Source: Bacteroidales bacterium (GTDB lineage: Bacteria > Bacteroidota > Bacteroidia > Bacteroidales > UBA3824). Taken from it: a stretch of DNA of 14,299 nucleotides. Positions 1-7,649 of the stretch are shown piece by piece; within the stretch, counting starts at the first letter, position 1, and each line of letters starts with the position of its first letter. The stretch covers positions 1 through 14,299 of the forward strand of contig JAGCNK010000126.1 of assembly GCA_017645985.1 (NCBI GenBank). Direction: 5' to 3'. The position numbers and the translations under genes were made by a program. Under the pieces are notes generated by a model. That model saw nothing but the letters and a program-made list of their open reading frames with translations. It made no database searches and was not told the origin of the DNA.

Positions 1-150
1 CTTCGATTTCTCTTTTTTAAAATTCGCCGCAATGAAAACAATTTTAGACCGAAAAAAAAAATATTTTTGTAATTAATTGATTGTTAAAAAATTATTTTTC
101 GACACTATGATTTTAAATGCTTTAAAACGTGGCTATTGAAGATTTATTGA

Positions 151-158
151 TATATTTG
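151..158 (+). promoter_or_regulatory. Bacteroidota -7 promoter element upstream of purN
   Basis: TATATTTG matches the Bacteroidota -7 consensus TAnnTTTG and lies 28 nt before the purN ATG, giving a leader of roughly 25 nt. A clear -33 TTTG is not visible at the usual distance. The rest of 1-186 is very AT-rich with long A and T runs and holds no supportable gene. A divergent gene beyond the left edge is possible: in some Bacteroides genomes acpP/fabF lies next to purN. The window does not show this. Confidence 0.6.
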
Positions 159-186
159 CACGTTAAATTTTTTAAAAAAAATTTTT

Positions 187-774
187 ATGTGGAACGTTAC
201 TATATTTGCCTCGGGCAGCGGCAGTAATGCCGAAAATATATTCAACTATTTTAAAGATAGCAAGTTAGTGCGCATCGGACTGGTGATTACCGACAATCCG
301 AAAGCGTTTGTGATAGAGCGCTGCCGACGCCATTCGGTGCCGTGCCTGGTGCTTTCGAAGCGTCTGATCGACGACGCCGACTTCATGCTCGGCGTATTGC
401 GCGACTTTAGAACCAACTTTGTAGTGCTGGCGGGATACATCAAGCTCGTGCCCGACTATATCGTGTCGGCGTTCGACCAGCGCATTGTCAACATCCACCC
501 CTCGCTGCTGCCCAAGCACGGCGGCAAGGGCATGTACGGCAGCCGCGTGCACCAGAGCGTGCTCGACTGCGGCGACAAGGAGAGCGGCATCACAATCCAC
601 TTTATCGACAACGACTACGACCGAGGCTCGGTGATTTTCCAGGCCAAATGCCCCGTGCTGCCAGACGACACCGCCGACTCTCTCGCACAGCGTGTGCACG
701 CACTTGAATACGAGCATTATCCACGAATTATCGAAGATACTATTATAAAGGTGTTGGGCAAATGCAACGCTTAG
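187..774 (+). CDS. purN: Phosphoribosylglycinamide formyltransferase (GART)
   Basis: This cytoplasmic enzyme of de novo purine synthesis transfers a formyl group from 10-formyltetrahydrofolate to glycinamide ribonucleotide. The 195-aa length is normal for PurN. The N-terminal strand is followed by the phosphate-binding SGSGSN loop (residues 9-14). The catalytic block VNIHPSLLP supplies Asn102 and His104, and the later DYDRG segment supplies the catalytic Asp145; these match E. coli Asn106, His108 and Asp144 in order and context. The start at 187 fits the usual distance between the first residue and the SGxGSN loop. No Shine-Dalgarno is present, as is normal in this phylum. The gene follows a TAnnTTTG promoter, and its last 13 nt overlap the start of the M1 peptidase gene, so the two are probably co-transcribed. 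Nothing appears broken. Confidence 0.96.
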   Translation: MWNVTIFASGSGSNAENIFNYFKDSKLVRIGLVITDNPKAFVIERCRRHSVPCLVLSKRLIDDADFMLGVLRDFRTNFVVLAGYIKLVPDYIVSAFDQRIVNIHPSLLPKHGGKGMYGSRVHQSVLDCGDKESGITIHFIDNDYDRGSVIFQAKCPVLPDDTADSLAQRVHALEYEHYPRIIEDTIIKVLGKCNA

Positions 775-2612
775 TATTTTTGCTGTTGGTTTTTTGCGCC
801 ACCGCGGTTTCTGCCAAGAATCCTTTCTCGTGGGTGGATATGCAGTTTGTGCGTATCAGATTAGACGTTGACCCTTCGGTTAAATATTTAAAAGGTGTGG
901 CTACACACTATTTTGCCGTCAGATCCAGGCAGGACCGTTTTCTTCCGTTGCAGTTTGACCTTACTTCGTCGCTTGAAGTAAAGAGTGTGATGCACGGTGC
1001 TACTGTGCTTAATTTCAACCACAAAGGCGACTCGCTGATTATTTTCCCCGACGACAACTGGGCGTACAGCGACTCGGTGACAGTGGTGTACGAAGGCGTG
1101 CCGGGCGATTCGGGTTTCGGGTCGGTGGTGTTTGCCAAGCACGGTCACACCCCTGTGTTCTGGACTCTGTCGGAACCCAACGGCTCCAAGGACTGGCATC
1201 CATGCCGGCAGGTCAACACCGACAAGTACGACTCGGTGCAGGTGATTGTGTCGTGTCCCGAGAAATACCGCTCGGCGTCCAACGGCGTTATCCTCTCCGA
1301 CACTGTGGCCGACGGAATACGCACCACCAACTGGATGCACCGTCACAAGATTGCCTTTTACCTTGTGGCTGTGGCTGTTAGCGAATACGACGTTTGTCAA
1401 GACTATATACACCTTAATAATGGCGATTCGGTGCTGTATGTCAACTATTTTTTTCACGACCAGGCCGAGCACGCACACAAGAGGGCTTTGAAACTCGTTC
1501 CCGCGTTTACGATGCTGTGCGACTCGTTTGGCACTTATCCCTTTGCCGACGAGAAATATGGTCAGGCGCAGTTTCTGTGGAGCGGCGGAATGGAAAACCA
1601 GACTATGACCTTTCTCACAGGCTTTGCTCCGTCGCTTATGATTCACGAGCTTGCCCACCAGTGGTTTGGCAACACTATCACCTGCAGCCGCTGGACCGAC
1701 GTGTGGATCAACGAGGGCTTTGCCGAATGGTGCGAGGGCTTTGCCGAGGAGGTGGGCGTGGGTCAGAACAACAACCCTGTGGCGTGGCGGCGTCAGAAGA
1801 TTTATTCCGCTGCATCCAAGCCGCTCGGCTCTATCTACGTGCACGACACCACCGACGTGTGGAATATTTTTGACACACGAATGACCTACGACAAGGGTAG
1901 CATGCTGCTGCACATGCTCCGCACCGAACTGGGCGACTCTACTTTCTTCCCTCTGGTAAAATACTACATAAAACACTCGCCACACCGCTTTGGCAACGCC
2001 TCGTCGCAGGATTTTTTCCGCCTGGTGAACGATTTTTCGGGCAAGGACTACACCTGGTTTTTCGACCAGTGGTACTACGGACGCGGCACGCCTATCTACC
2101 GTGTGCTGTGGCAGCAAAACACCGACAACCTGCTCAACTTGAAGATTGTGCAGCGGCGCAGCGACACCACTATGCCCGTTTTCCGTGTAAAAGTGCCGCT
2201 GATGGTGGTGGGCGACTATGGCGAGAGCCTCTTTGTGCGTGTCAGCAACCTTGCCGAAACACAGTATCTTACCCTTGATCCGGGATTCGAGGTCACCAAC
2301 ATTGTGTTCGACCCCTATTGCGACATTGTGTCGTGGGGTAGCTCTACCAAGGAGGAAAAAATAGCCGACGACGCCGCTGTGAAAATACGTCACGAAAATA
2401 CTCAGATTTTTGTAACAGTTTCTAAGCCAAAGGTATACACACGTTATTTAATCAAAAGCTTTGACCTTGGTACGCTTCAGACTGGCAGGATAGGCAACGA
2501 CGGCAACGCCACCATCGACCTCCGCCGCATACCCGAAGGCGAATACTATCTGGCTCTCGAAGGCGACGGATGCTATTTTTCAAAACGCATCAGCGTGGGA
2601 AAGAGGAAATGA
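762..2612 (+). CDS. Secreted M1-family zinc aminopeptidase with C-terminal T9SS-like domain
   Basis: This is a metallopeptidase of the M1 (gluzincin) family, which removes N-terminal residues from peptides. Residues 1-18 form a signal peptide ending in VSA. An N-terminal beta-domain is followed by the substrate-binding GGMEN motif (275-279) and the zinc motif HELAH (295-299). The third zinc ligand is Glu318, 19 residues after His299 in WINEGFAEW. Tyr376 in MTYDKGS is the likely catalytic tyrosine. The catalytic set is complete. From about residue 540 to the end (616) there is a separate beta-rich segment containing IPEGEYYLAL and a basic KRK end. It resembles a divergent T9SS type A sorting domain, so the enzyme may be periplasmic in passage and finally surface-bound or secreted. 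The start overlaps purN by 13 nt in another frame and begins directly with the signal peptide, which suggests translational coupling. Substrate preference cannot be read from the sequence. Confidence 0.92.
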   Translation: MQRLVFLLLVFCATAVSAKNPFSWVDMQFVRIRLDVDPSVKYLKGVATHYFAVRSRQDRFLPLQFDLTSSLEVKSVMHGATVLNFNHKGDSLIIFPDDNWAYSDSVTVVYEGVPGDSGFGSVVFAKHGHTPVFWTLSEPNGSKDWHPCRQVNTDKYDSVQVIVSCPEKYRSASNGVILSDTVADGIRTTNWMHRHKIAFYLVAVAVSEYDVCQDYIHLNNGDSVLYVNYFFHDQAEHAHKRALKLVPAFTMLCDSFGTYPFADEKYGQAQFLWSGGMENQTMTFLTGFAPSLMIHELAHQWFGNTITCSRWTDVWINEGFAEWCEGFAEEVGVGQNNNPVAWRRQKIYSAASKPLGSIYVHDTTDVWNIFDTRMTYDKGSMLLHMLRTELGDSTFFPLVKYYIKHSPHRFGNASSQDFFRLVNDFSGKDYTWFFDQWYYGRGTPIYRVLWQQNTDNLLNLKIVQRRSDTTMPVFRVKVPLMVVGDYGESLFVRVSNLAETQYLTLDPGFEVTNIVFDPYCDIVSWGSSTKEEKIADDAAVKIRHENTQIFVTVSKPKVYTRYLIKSFDLGTLQTGRIGNDGNATIDLRRIPEGEYYLALEGDGCYFSKRISVGKRK

Positions 2613-2669
2613 ATGTGATAGTGGCAGTTATTTTTTGCCGCAAATATTTCTTTTGTTTCTTTTTTTCTA

Positions 2670-2677
2670 TACCTTTG
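2670..2677 (+). promoter_or_regulatory. Putative -7 promoter element for the BspA/OMP block
   Basis: TACCTTTG matches TAnnTTTG and lies 63 nt before the ATG at 2741, in the 128-nt gap after the peptidase gene. Several T-rich stretches with TTTG lie just upstream, but none has the ideal spacing for a -33 element. It would give a leader of about 55-60 nt containing the 25-nt motif at 2707-2731. A short GGCA/TGCC hairpin at about 2622-2638 is too weak to call a terminator for the peptidase gene. Confidence 0.5.
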
Positions 2678-2706
2678 TATTACAGCAGCGGATGATATGC
2701 GGCGGA

Positions 2707-2731
2707 CAACTTAGATTTTTACTATTAAATT
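2707..2731 (+). repeat. Conserved 25-nt leader motif, copy 1
   Basis: These 25 nt match 7616-7640 with two mismatches. The last 14 nt, TTTACTATTAAATT, are identical in both. In each case the motif ends exactly 9 nt before the ATG of a BspA-like gene, while the 9 intervening nt differ. This supports the start at 2741 over internal ATGs at 2768 and 2777. It may be a remnant of the unit duplication, or a retained translation or regulatory signal. Confidence 0.75.
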
Positions 2732-2740
2732 CTTAAAAAT

Positions 2741-5700
2741 ATGAATAACTGCAAATTGTTTGACAGAATGTCGGCGATGCGGAGCAACAAGATAAAATTC
2801 TCCTTCGTCGTTGTTTTTATCCTTAATGTTTTATTGTCGCTTGCAGCTTCTGATGCGGCATTTGCTCAAGAAAAGAGACCGTATGTGTTGAAAAAACGCT
2901 ATATGCCCGAGGGCGGCATTTCTACTGTGTATGATGTAACCTTCTGTTACAACTCGTATTATGACCAGTATGACTCAAAGACAGTCTTTTTTATCGAGAC
3001 CGACGATGAGAGTCAATGGCTCTGGCGTGATTGGGTAGATCCTCAAAAAACTCAATCAGAGGTAGGTCAGCTTGTAAATGTGCGTATCCAGACGGATTTT
3101 TCGGAATACAAACCCAAAACTTGCCGTAAATGGTTCCACAAAGCACAGAATGTAGAATGGTTGGAGAATCTCAACACCTCGGAGGTTACGGATATGAGCG
3201 CTATGTTTCAGGGCTGTAGTTTTAAGACTTTGGAGATACCAAAAACGTTCAATACCGCCAAGGTTGAAGATATGCGCTTTATGTTTGATATGTGTCAATA
3301 TCTTGAATCGCTTGATTTGAGTATGTTTAATACTGAGTTAGTCGCAGATATGAGCATGATGTTTGCGGGTTGCGCCGATTTGAAAACTTTGGATATTGAA
3401 AATTTCTCGTTGAAGTCTGTCACAAATGCGGCTAATATGTTCAACGGCTGCAGACATTTGACTTCGCTTAAGGTGCATATTCAAAACGAAGTGTCAAATC
3501 TTACAAACATCAGTGGTATGTTTGCCAAGTGCGGATTGGTGTCAAGCTCTGGATTCTCTAATTTGCTCTACAAACTTTTGCGTTTTGCCCCAAATGTAGA
3601 AGATGCTTCTGGTCTTTTCAGCGGCAATGCTTATGTCAAGAATATAGACATAACTTATGACATTGATTTGGGGAATGCAAAGAATATTGCAGGAATGTTT
3701 TCGAATTGTGAACAATTGGAAAGCATAAGTGGACTTAATACTTTAAATACCTCCAATGTGGTAAATATGGGCGGAATGTTTTATGGCTGCAAAAATCTGC
3801 AAAATGTAGACTTGAGTAGTTTCGACGCTAAAAATGTTGCATCTGTATCTTCCACCTCGAGTTACACTCAACTTAAGGAAATGTTTTCTGGTTGCGAGTC
3901 GCTTACCAGTGTGGTTTTTGGACCACAGTTTACGCCTTCGAAGTGTACTGATTTCCAGAGTATGTTTTATGGATGCAAAAGTCTTAAATCGCTCAATTTG
4001 GTGCCATTTGCACTGCCCGCTACTGGCGATGTGAATGTTTCTAATATGTTCTATGGTTGCGAATCTCTTAAGATGATTTTTGCTACCGATGGCGCCTGGC
4101 ACAATATGACTCAATCCACCGGAATGTTCACAGGTTGTACACAACTCGCAGGCGAGAAAGGCACTGTATATGACAACAACCATACCGACAGTGAGTATGC
4201 ACATACCGACGGAGGCAACAGCAATCCTGGTTATTTCTCGTCGCCCCGCGAGGCTTATGCCGCGCTCGACGGCGACAAGCTTGTTTTCTATTACGACGGC
4301 GGGCGTTTCAACCATTCCACAACCTTCAATATGCGCGAATATCCTCAAACGTATGCTATAATTACTAACTCCTCAACTCGAGAGACTATCACAACTGTGG
4401 AGTTTGATCAGTCGTTTCAGTACTACTATCCCACTACGTGTTATATGTGGTTCTATGGGTTCAAAAGTTTGACGGCCATTAATGGATCAGAATATCTTCA
4501 TACCGAGTATGTTAAGTCGATGAATGATATGTTCTTTCAGTGTGTGAAATTAACAAAGCTTGACTTAAGTGGTTTTGATACTCGATTGGTTCAGGATATG
4601 GAATGGATGTTTAAAGAGTGCTCTGAACTTGAAACAATCAAATTTGGCGAAAATTTCGTGACAAGTAGTGTTGCTAACTTTAATGGAATGTTTATGCAAT
4701 GTGCTAAACTTAAAGAGCTTGATTTAAGCACGTTTAGTACAGCGGGTATCGATAATACTAACACAACTTTACCTCCTTTGAAAGCTATGTTTTCAATGTG
4801 TTTTGAACTTAAATATGTGAAGTTTGGCAAAGATTTCAAACCTGCTACTGATATGTCAAGTTTTTTTGCCCATTGTTATCAGTTAGAAACGGTTGTTGTA
4901 GACAACGACGATTGGAACACATCTGAAATCACTCGGGCGGATGCTATATTCGCTTATTGCCGTACTGAAGACCTTACTCATAAACTTACAGGAGGCAACG
5001 GTACTGTGTGGGATGCTGTCAATGCTGATAATGCCGCATATTTCCGCATCGACACAGTCGAACATCCTGGCTACCTCACCAAACTGCCTTACACTATTAC
5101 CTATTATGATTCAATTCCAAACGAGATGCTGACCAAGGGAGAATATACCGACCTTCCTCAGTCGTATTATCCTTACGACACAAACGTCTCTTTTGAGGAA
5201 TATAATCTGTCTGACGATAAAATTACCATCCCGATACCCAAGAAAGAAGGCTACCGTTTTATAGGTTGGACAAACAAAAAGAACACTTCGCTTTCTGACG
5301 ACACTCCTGTAAAGGAAGAATTGACAATCGACCCTGCCACAACCCGCTACAATCAGGCTTTTGTGGCCAACTGGGAACCACTCATACCTATCGAAGTCAA
5401 TATTTCCGACAACGCCACATTCCCTGTAAACGCCGAGGCTTATTGCAACGGCAAGGAAAATTCGGTTTCGCTGCCTTTTGAAATTGTCAAAGGCGAACCT
5501 ACCGACTATGTGGTTACTTTTAAAAACGACGCCATTCCCCGATATGAAGCCAAGCTCAATGGTGCAACATCTGTTGTGATTCCTATCCCCGAAAGCCTGT
5601 TGTCGGGCGTTTACGAGGGCACTATCACATTCAACGGCGACCCTGAATATTATAAGCCGGGAAGCTATGCCATCACCATCACCGCCGATATTACTCCCGA

Positions 5701-6160
5701 CGTTGCAGTTCAGCTCTACACCGATATGCTCATAGCCGACAACCACGACGGCAGGTTCACCGCTTACCAGTGGTACAAGGACGGCAGCCCGATAGCCGAC
5801 GCCACTCATGGTTACTATTACGAGGAGAAACTCGGCGGCAAGTACACCGTGGAGCTCACCACCACCGACGGCGGCAAGTTTATGTCTTGCCCCGTTAAGC
5901 TGGTTTCCACCAAGGCTCTGGCTCAGAGCGTTAAGGCATATCCCAACCCCGCAAGAAGGGGCGAGACCTTCGCCGTAGAGATTACCGACTACGACCCTGC
6001 CCAGGAATACTCCATTGTGATATTCTCAGCCAACGGATTGCTGGTGAAGAAATTGACCAACGTGGAGCAGACCACCGAAATGTCGCTTCCCACGGGCGTG
6101 TACTCCGGCTCGCTGATAAGCGGCGGCAGCAAATACGGATTTAAACTGATTGTTGAATAA
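2741..6160 (+). CDS. BspA-like DUF285 repeat surface protein with T9SS sorting domain (copy A)
   Basis: This is a large surface protein, 1139 aa, of the DUF285/BspA-like family, whose leucine-rich-like repeats are associated with adhesion and protein binding. Order of parts: signal peptide with a long basic N-region and cleavage near AFAQ (about residue 43); capping module (64-143) ending in TCxxWF; repeat array 1 (144-about 465) with about eleven MFxxC units; a closing segment ending PGYF; a second capping module (about 512-577); repeat array 2 (about 578-745) with six such units, some degenerate; a second closing segment ending PGYL; a Listeria-Bacteroides (InlB B-type) repeat, 782-880, with GYRFIGWT; an unnamed beta-domain (881 to about 990); an Ig-like domain with AYQWYKDG; and a T9SS type A CTD from VKAYPNPARRG (1064) to the end. 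The first half is a tandem internal duplication of cap, array and closing segment. It is probably exported by the T9SS and surface-anchored. The barrel gene follows after 17 nt. The ligand is unknown. Confidence 0.88.
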   Translation: MNNCKLFDRMSAMRSNKIKFSFVVVFILNVLLSLAASDAAFAQEKRPYVLKKRYMPEGGISTVYDVTFCYNSYYDQYDSKTVFFIETDDESQWLWRDWVDPQKTQSEVGQLVNVRIQTDFSEYKPKTCRKWFHKAQNVEWLENLNTSEVTDMSAMFQGCSFKTLEIPKTFNTAKVEDMRFMFDMCQYLESLDLSMFNTELVADMSMMFAGCADLKTLDIENFSLKSVTNAANMFNGCRHLTSLKVHIQNEVSNLTNISGMFAKCGLVSSSGFSNLLYKLLRFAPNVEDASGLFSGNAYVKNIDITYDIDLGNAKNIAGMFSNCEQLESISGLNTLNTSNVVNMGGMFYGCKNLQNVDLSSFDAKNVASVSSTSSYTQLKEMFSGCESLTSVVFGPQFTPSKCTDFQSMFYGCKSLKSLNLVPFALPATGDVNVSNMFYGCESLKMIFATDGAWHNMTQSTGMFTGCTQLAGEKGTVYDNNHTDSEYAHTDGGNSNPGYFSSPREAYAALDGDKLVFYYDGGRFNHSTTFNMREYPQTYAIITNSSTRETITTVEFDQSFQYYYPTTCYMWFYGFKSLTAINGSEYLHTEYVKSMNDMFFQCVKLTKLDLSGFDTRLVQDMEWMFKECSELETIKFGENFVTSSVANFNGMFMQCAKLKELDLSTFSTAGIDNTNTTLPPLKAMFSMCFELKYVKFGKDFKPATDMSSFFAHCYQLETVVVDNDDWNTSEITRADAIFAYCRTEDLTHKLTGGNGTVWDAVNADNAAYFRIDTVEHPGYLTKLPYTITYYDSIPNEMLTKGEYTDLPQSYYPYDTNVSFEEYNLSDDKITIPIPKKEGYRFIGWTNKKNTSLSDDTPVKEELTIDPATTRYNQAFVANWEPLIPIEVNISDNATFPVNAEAYCNGKENSVSLPFEIVKGEPTDYVVTFKNDAIPRYEAKLNGATSVVIPIPESLLSGVYEGTITFNGDPEYYKPGSYAITITADITPDVAVQLYTDMLIADNHDGRFTAYQWYKDGSPIADATHGYYYEEKLGGKYTVELTTTDGGKFMSCPVKLVSTKALAQSVKAYPNPARRGETFAVEITDYDPAQEYSIVIFSANGLLVKKLTNVEQTTEMSLPTGVYSGSLISGGSKYGFKLIVE
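3170..4246 (+). repeat. DUF285 repeat array 1 with closing segment
   Basis: About eleven degenerate protein repeats of roughly 22-30 residues, each centred on MFxxC (MFQGC, MFDMC, MFAGC, MFNGC, MFAKC, MFSNC, MFYGC three times, MFSGC, MFTGC) followed by a leucine-rich strand such as LESLDLS. One unit has lost the motif (LFSGN). The array ends with a segment GTVYD...PGYF. Repeats are conserved at protein level and only loosely at DNA level. Confidence 0.85.
4481..5090 (+). repeat. DUF285 repeat array 2 with closing segment
   Basis: A second, shorter array with MFFQC, MFKEC, MFMQC, MFSMC, FFAHC and IFAYC, followed by GTVWD...PGYL, which parallels the closing segment of array 1. The DNA is visibly AT-rich compared with the 3' end of the same gene. 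Confidence 0.85.
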
Positions 6161-6186
6161 AAACCTGTTAAACTATTATGATTAAG
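5708..6186 (+). repeat. 479-bp near-identical direct repeat, copy 1
   Basis: This tract aligns without gaps to 10041-10519 (offset 4333) with 11 mismatches counted by eye, about 97.7% identity. It covers the Ig-like domain, the T9SS CTD, the stop codon, the 17-nt spacer and the first three codons of the barrel gene. Four mismatches change the protein (Tyr/Phe, Glu/Asp, Thr/Ala, Val/Met) and seven are silent. Similarity drops sharply on both sides. Confidence 0.95.
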
Positions 6187-7560
6187 AAAATTATACCGAT
6201 TGTGGCTTTTGCGTTGACCGCCACCACAATGCAGGCGCAAAACTATCTTACATTCGACCTCGGCGGAGGTATGCACAATATCGCTTTTTCTGCCGACAAT
6301 GGCGACAAGAAAATCGGTTTCGGTTTCGGCTCGCAAATCGGATTCCGCCATTTTTTTAACGAGAACTGGGGCGCGGGCATCGGCTTGGGCTTCAACAGTT
6401 TCTCGTCGAAGATAACACTCAACTACAATCAGGACGAGCAGTCGGGCTTTGACCCCAACATACTGCCCAACGGCGGACTCCGCAACTACCACACCGCATT
6501 CAAAGACGTGGAGGAGAAAACCACCGTATATGCCCTCGACATTCCTTTGGGAGTATATTACAACCGTCCGCTCAACGAAAAATGGAGCGTAGGCGGCGGA
6601 CTCAACCTGATTGTCACCACCGTGGCGTCGGGCAAGTTTAAAAACACGTCGGGATACACAGGCGTGGAGGCTGAGTTTCCCGATTACGGACAGCTGGTGT
6701 CCGACGTGCCTGCGCACGGCCTCACATCGTTCTCGGGCTTTACTGGCTCTACCGACCTGAAAAAAATCACCTTCGGCGTAGGCGGCGAGGTAAAGGCCTA
6801 TTACGCAATAGGCGAACGTCTCGACCTCAGCATGGGCTTGAGCGGCGCATACCGTTTCGCCGACCTCAAAAACCAGAATTACGAAAAACTCTACGACGAG
6901 GACGCTCGCACATACGTGGGCGTTACTCAGACCGACTTTTGCAAGGGCGTAAACCTAATCAACGTGTCGGCCACCGTGGGCATCCGTTTCCGCCTTGCCC
7001 GCAAGATACTTCCCGTGCCGGCTCCCGAGCTTGTTGACGTGCTTATCGAGTCGCCATACATCAGCGACGATCTCGAAATCATCGAGCCGCCTGTGGAGGA
7101 GAAAAAATTAGAACGCCATGCCGACGATTATGGCATCAACCTCATGCCCGAGGACTACGCCTTTGTAAACAACGCCCTCGACATGTCGGCACAGCTCCGC
7201 CGCAAGAAGGTGGGCGACCCTATCGGTGCGCCTATCCTCTTTGCCACCAACAGCGACCGCCTCAAATCGTCGGAAAACACCATTATGGACACCGTGGTGG
7301 TGTTTATGAAAGAGAATCCCGACGTGCTTAAGCTCGAAGTTTCGGCGCACACCGACAATGTGGGTTCCGACGCATACAACCTCAACCTCTCTAAACGCCG
7401 TGCCAACACCGTTGTCAACTACCTCGTAAGCCACGGAGTGGAGCGCAAACGTCTCTCTCCCGTGGGCTATGGCGAGAGCCGTCCGCTCAACAAAAACGCC
7501 ACTCCCGAACAGCGAAACATCAACCGCAGGGTTGAGTTTATGATCTTGGAGCTGGAGTGA
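6178..7560 (+). CDS. Outer-membrane beta-barrel protein with C-terminal OmpA peptidoglycan-binding domain (copy A)
   Basis: This 460-aa outer-membrane protein starts with a signal peptide (1-20, ending MQAQ). A porin-type or OmpA-type beta-barrel spans about 21-276 with alternating aromatic and glycine-rich strands and a final strand VGIRFRL. A proline- and glutamate-rich linker (277-351) leads to an OmpA domain (about 352-459). In that domain, HTDNVGS and NLSKRRA provide Asp393 and Arg408, whose 15-residue spacing matches the diaminopimelate-binding Asp/Arg pair of OmpA-family proteins. It should link the outer membrane to peptidoglycan. It begins 17 nt after the copy A surface-protein gene and is surely in its operon. 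The barrel is closely related to the product at 10511-11341, which lacks the OmpA half. The role of the barrel (pore, anchor or partner of the surface protein) cannot be told. Confidence 0.88.
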   Translation: MIKKIIPIVAFALTATTMQAQNYLTFDLGGGMHNIAFSADNGDKKIGFGFGSQIGFRHFFNENWGAGIGLGFNSFSSKITLNYNQDEQSGFDPNILPNGGLRNYHTAFKDVEEKTTVYALDIPLGVYYNRPLNEKWSVGGGLNLIVTTVASGKFKNTSGYTGVEAEFPDYGQLVSDVPAHGLTSFSGFTGSTDLKKITFGVGGEVKAYYAIGERLDLSMGLSGAYRFADLKNQNYEKLYDEDARTYVGVTQTDFCKGVNLINVSATVGIRFRLARKILPVPAPELVDVLIESPYISDDLEIIEPPVEEKKLERHADDYGINLMPEDYAFVNNALDMSAQLRRKKVGDPIGAPILFATNSDRLKSSENTIMDTVVVFMKENPDVLKLEVSAHTDNVGSDAYNLNLSKRRANTVVNYLVSHGVERKRLSPVGYGESRPLNKNATPEQRNINRRVEFMILELE

Positions 7561-7589
7561 TAAACGGTATCAGATTAGCAATATCAATT

Positions 7590-7609
7590 CCGCCTGGATA
7601 TCCAGGCGG
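7590..7609. repeat. Perfect 20-nt palindrome between the two units
   Basis: CCGCCTGGATATCCAGGCGG is a perfect inverted repeat, 30 nt after the stop of the OmpA-domain gene and 41 nt before the next ATG. As RNA it would form a stable GC-rich hairpin. No T-run follows, so a classical intrinsic terminator is unlikely. It could be a transcript-stabilising or attenuating hairpin or a protein-binding site. No TAnnTTTG promoter element is visible in the 89-nt gap, so copy B may be transcribed by read-through. Confidence 0.8.
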
Positions 7610-7615
7610 CACAGT

Positions 7616-7640
7616 CAACTTAAATATTTACTATTAAATT
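7616..7640 (+). repeat. Conserved 25-nt leader motif, copy 2
   Basis: Second copy of the motif at 2707-2731, with two mismatches. It again ends 9 nt before the ATG of a BspA-like gene (7650), which supports that start codon. Confidence 0.75.
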
Positions 7641-7649
7641 ATTTGTATT

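Noticed and set aside
39..46. Possible divergent promoter on the minus strand (TAAAATTG)
   Set aside because: It has one mismatch to TAnnTTTG in a very AT-rich region, with no -33 element and no gene visible to the left.
888..2393. 501-aa open frame on the minus strand opposite the M1 peptidase
   Set aside because: It is antisense to a gene with a complete catalytic motif set. The translation is rich in His, Val and Arg with no recognisable domain, as expected for the complement of a GC-rich coding frame.
3170..4980. Regular repeats that might suggest a CRISPR array or satellite DNA
   Set aside because: Repeats are conserved as protein (MFxxC) but not as DNA, and sit inside an open reading frame. 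There are no identical repeats separated by unique spacers.
5111..6717. Minus-strand open frames of 232 and 242 aa opposite the surface-protein and barrel genes
   Set aside because: They mirror well-supported plus-strand domains (CTD and barrel). The same antisense frame recurs at 10322-10522 because the DNA is duplicated, not because it is a gene.
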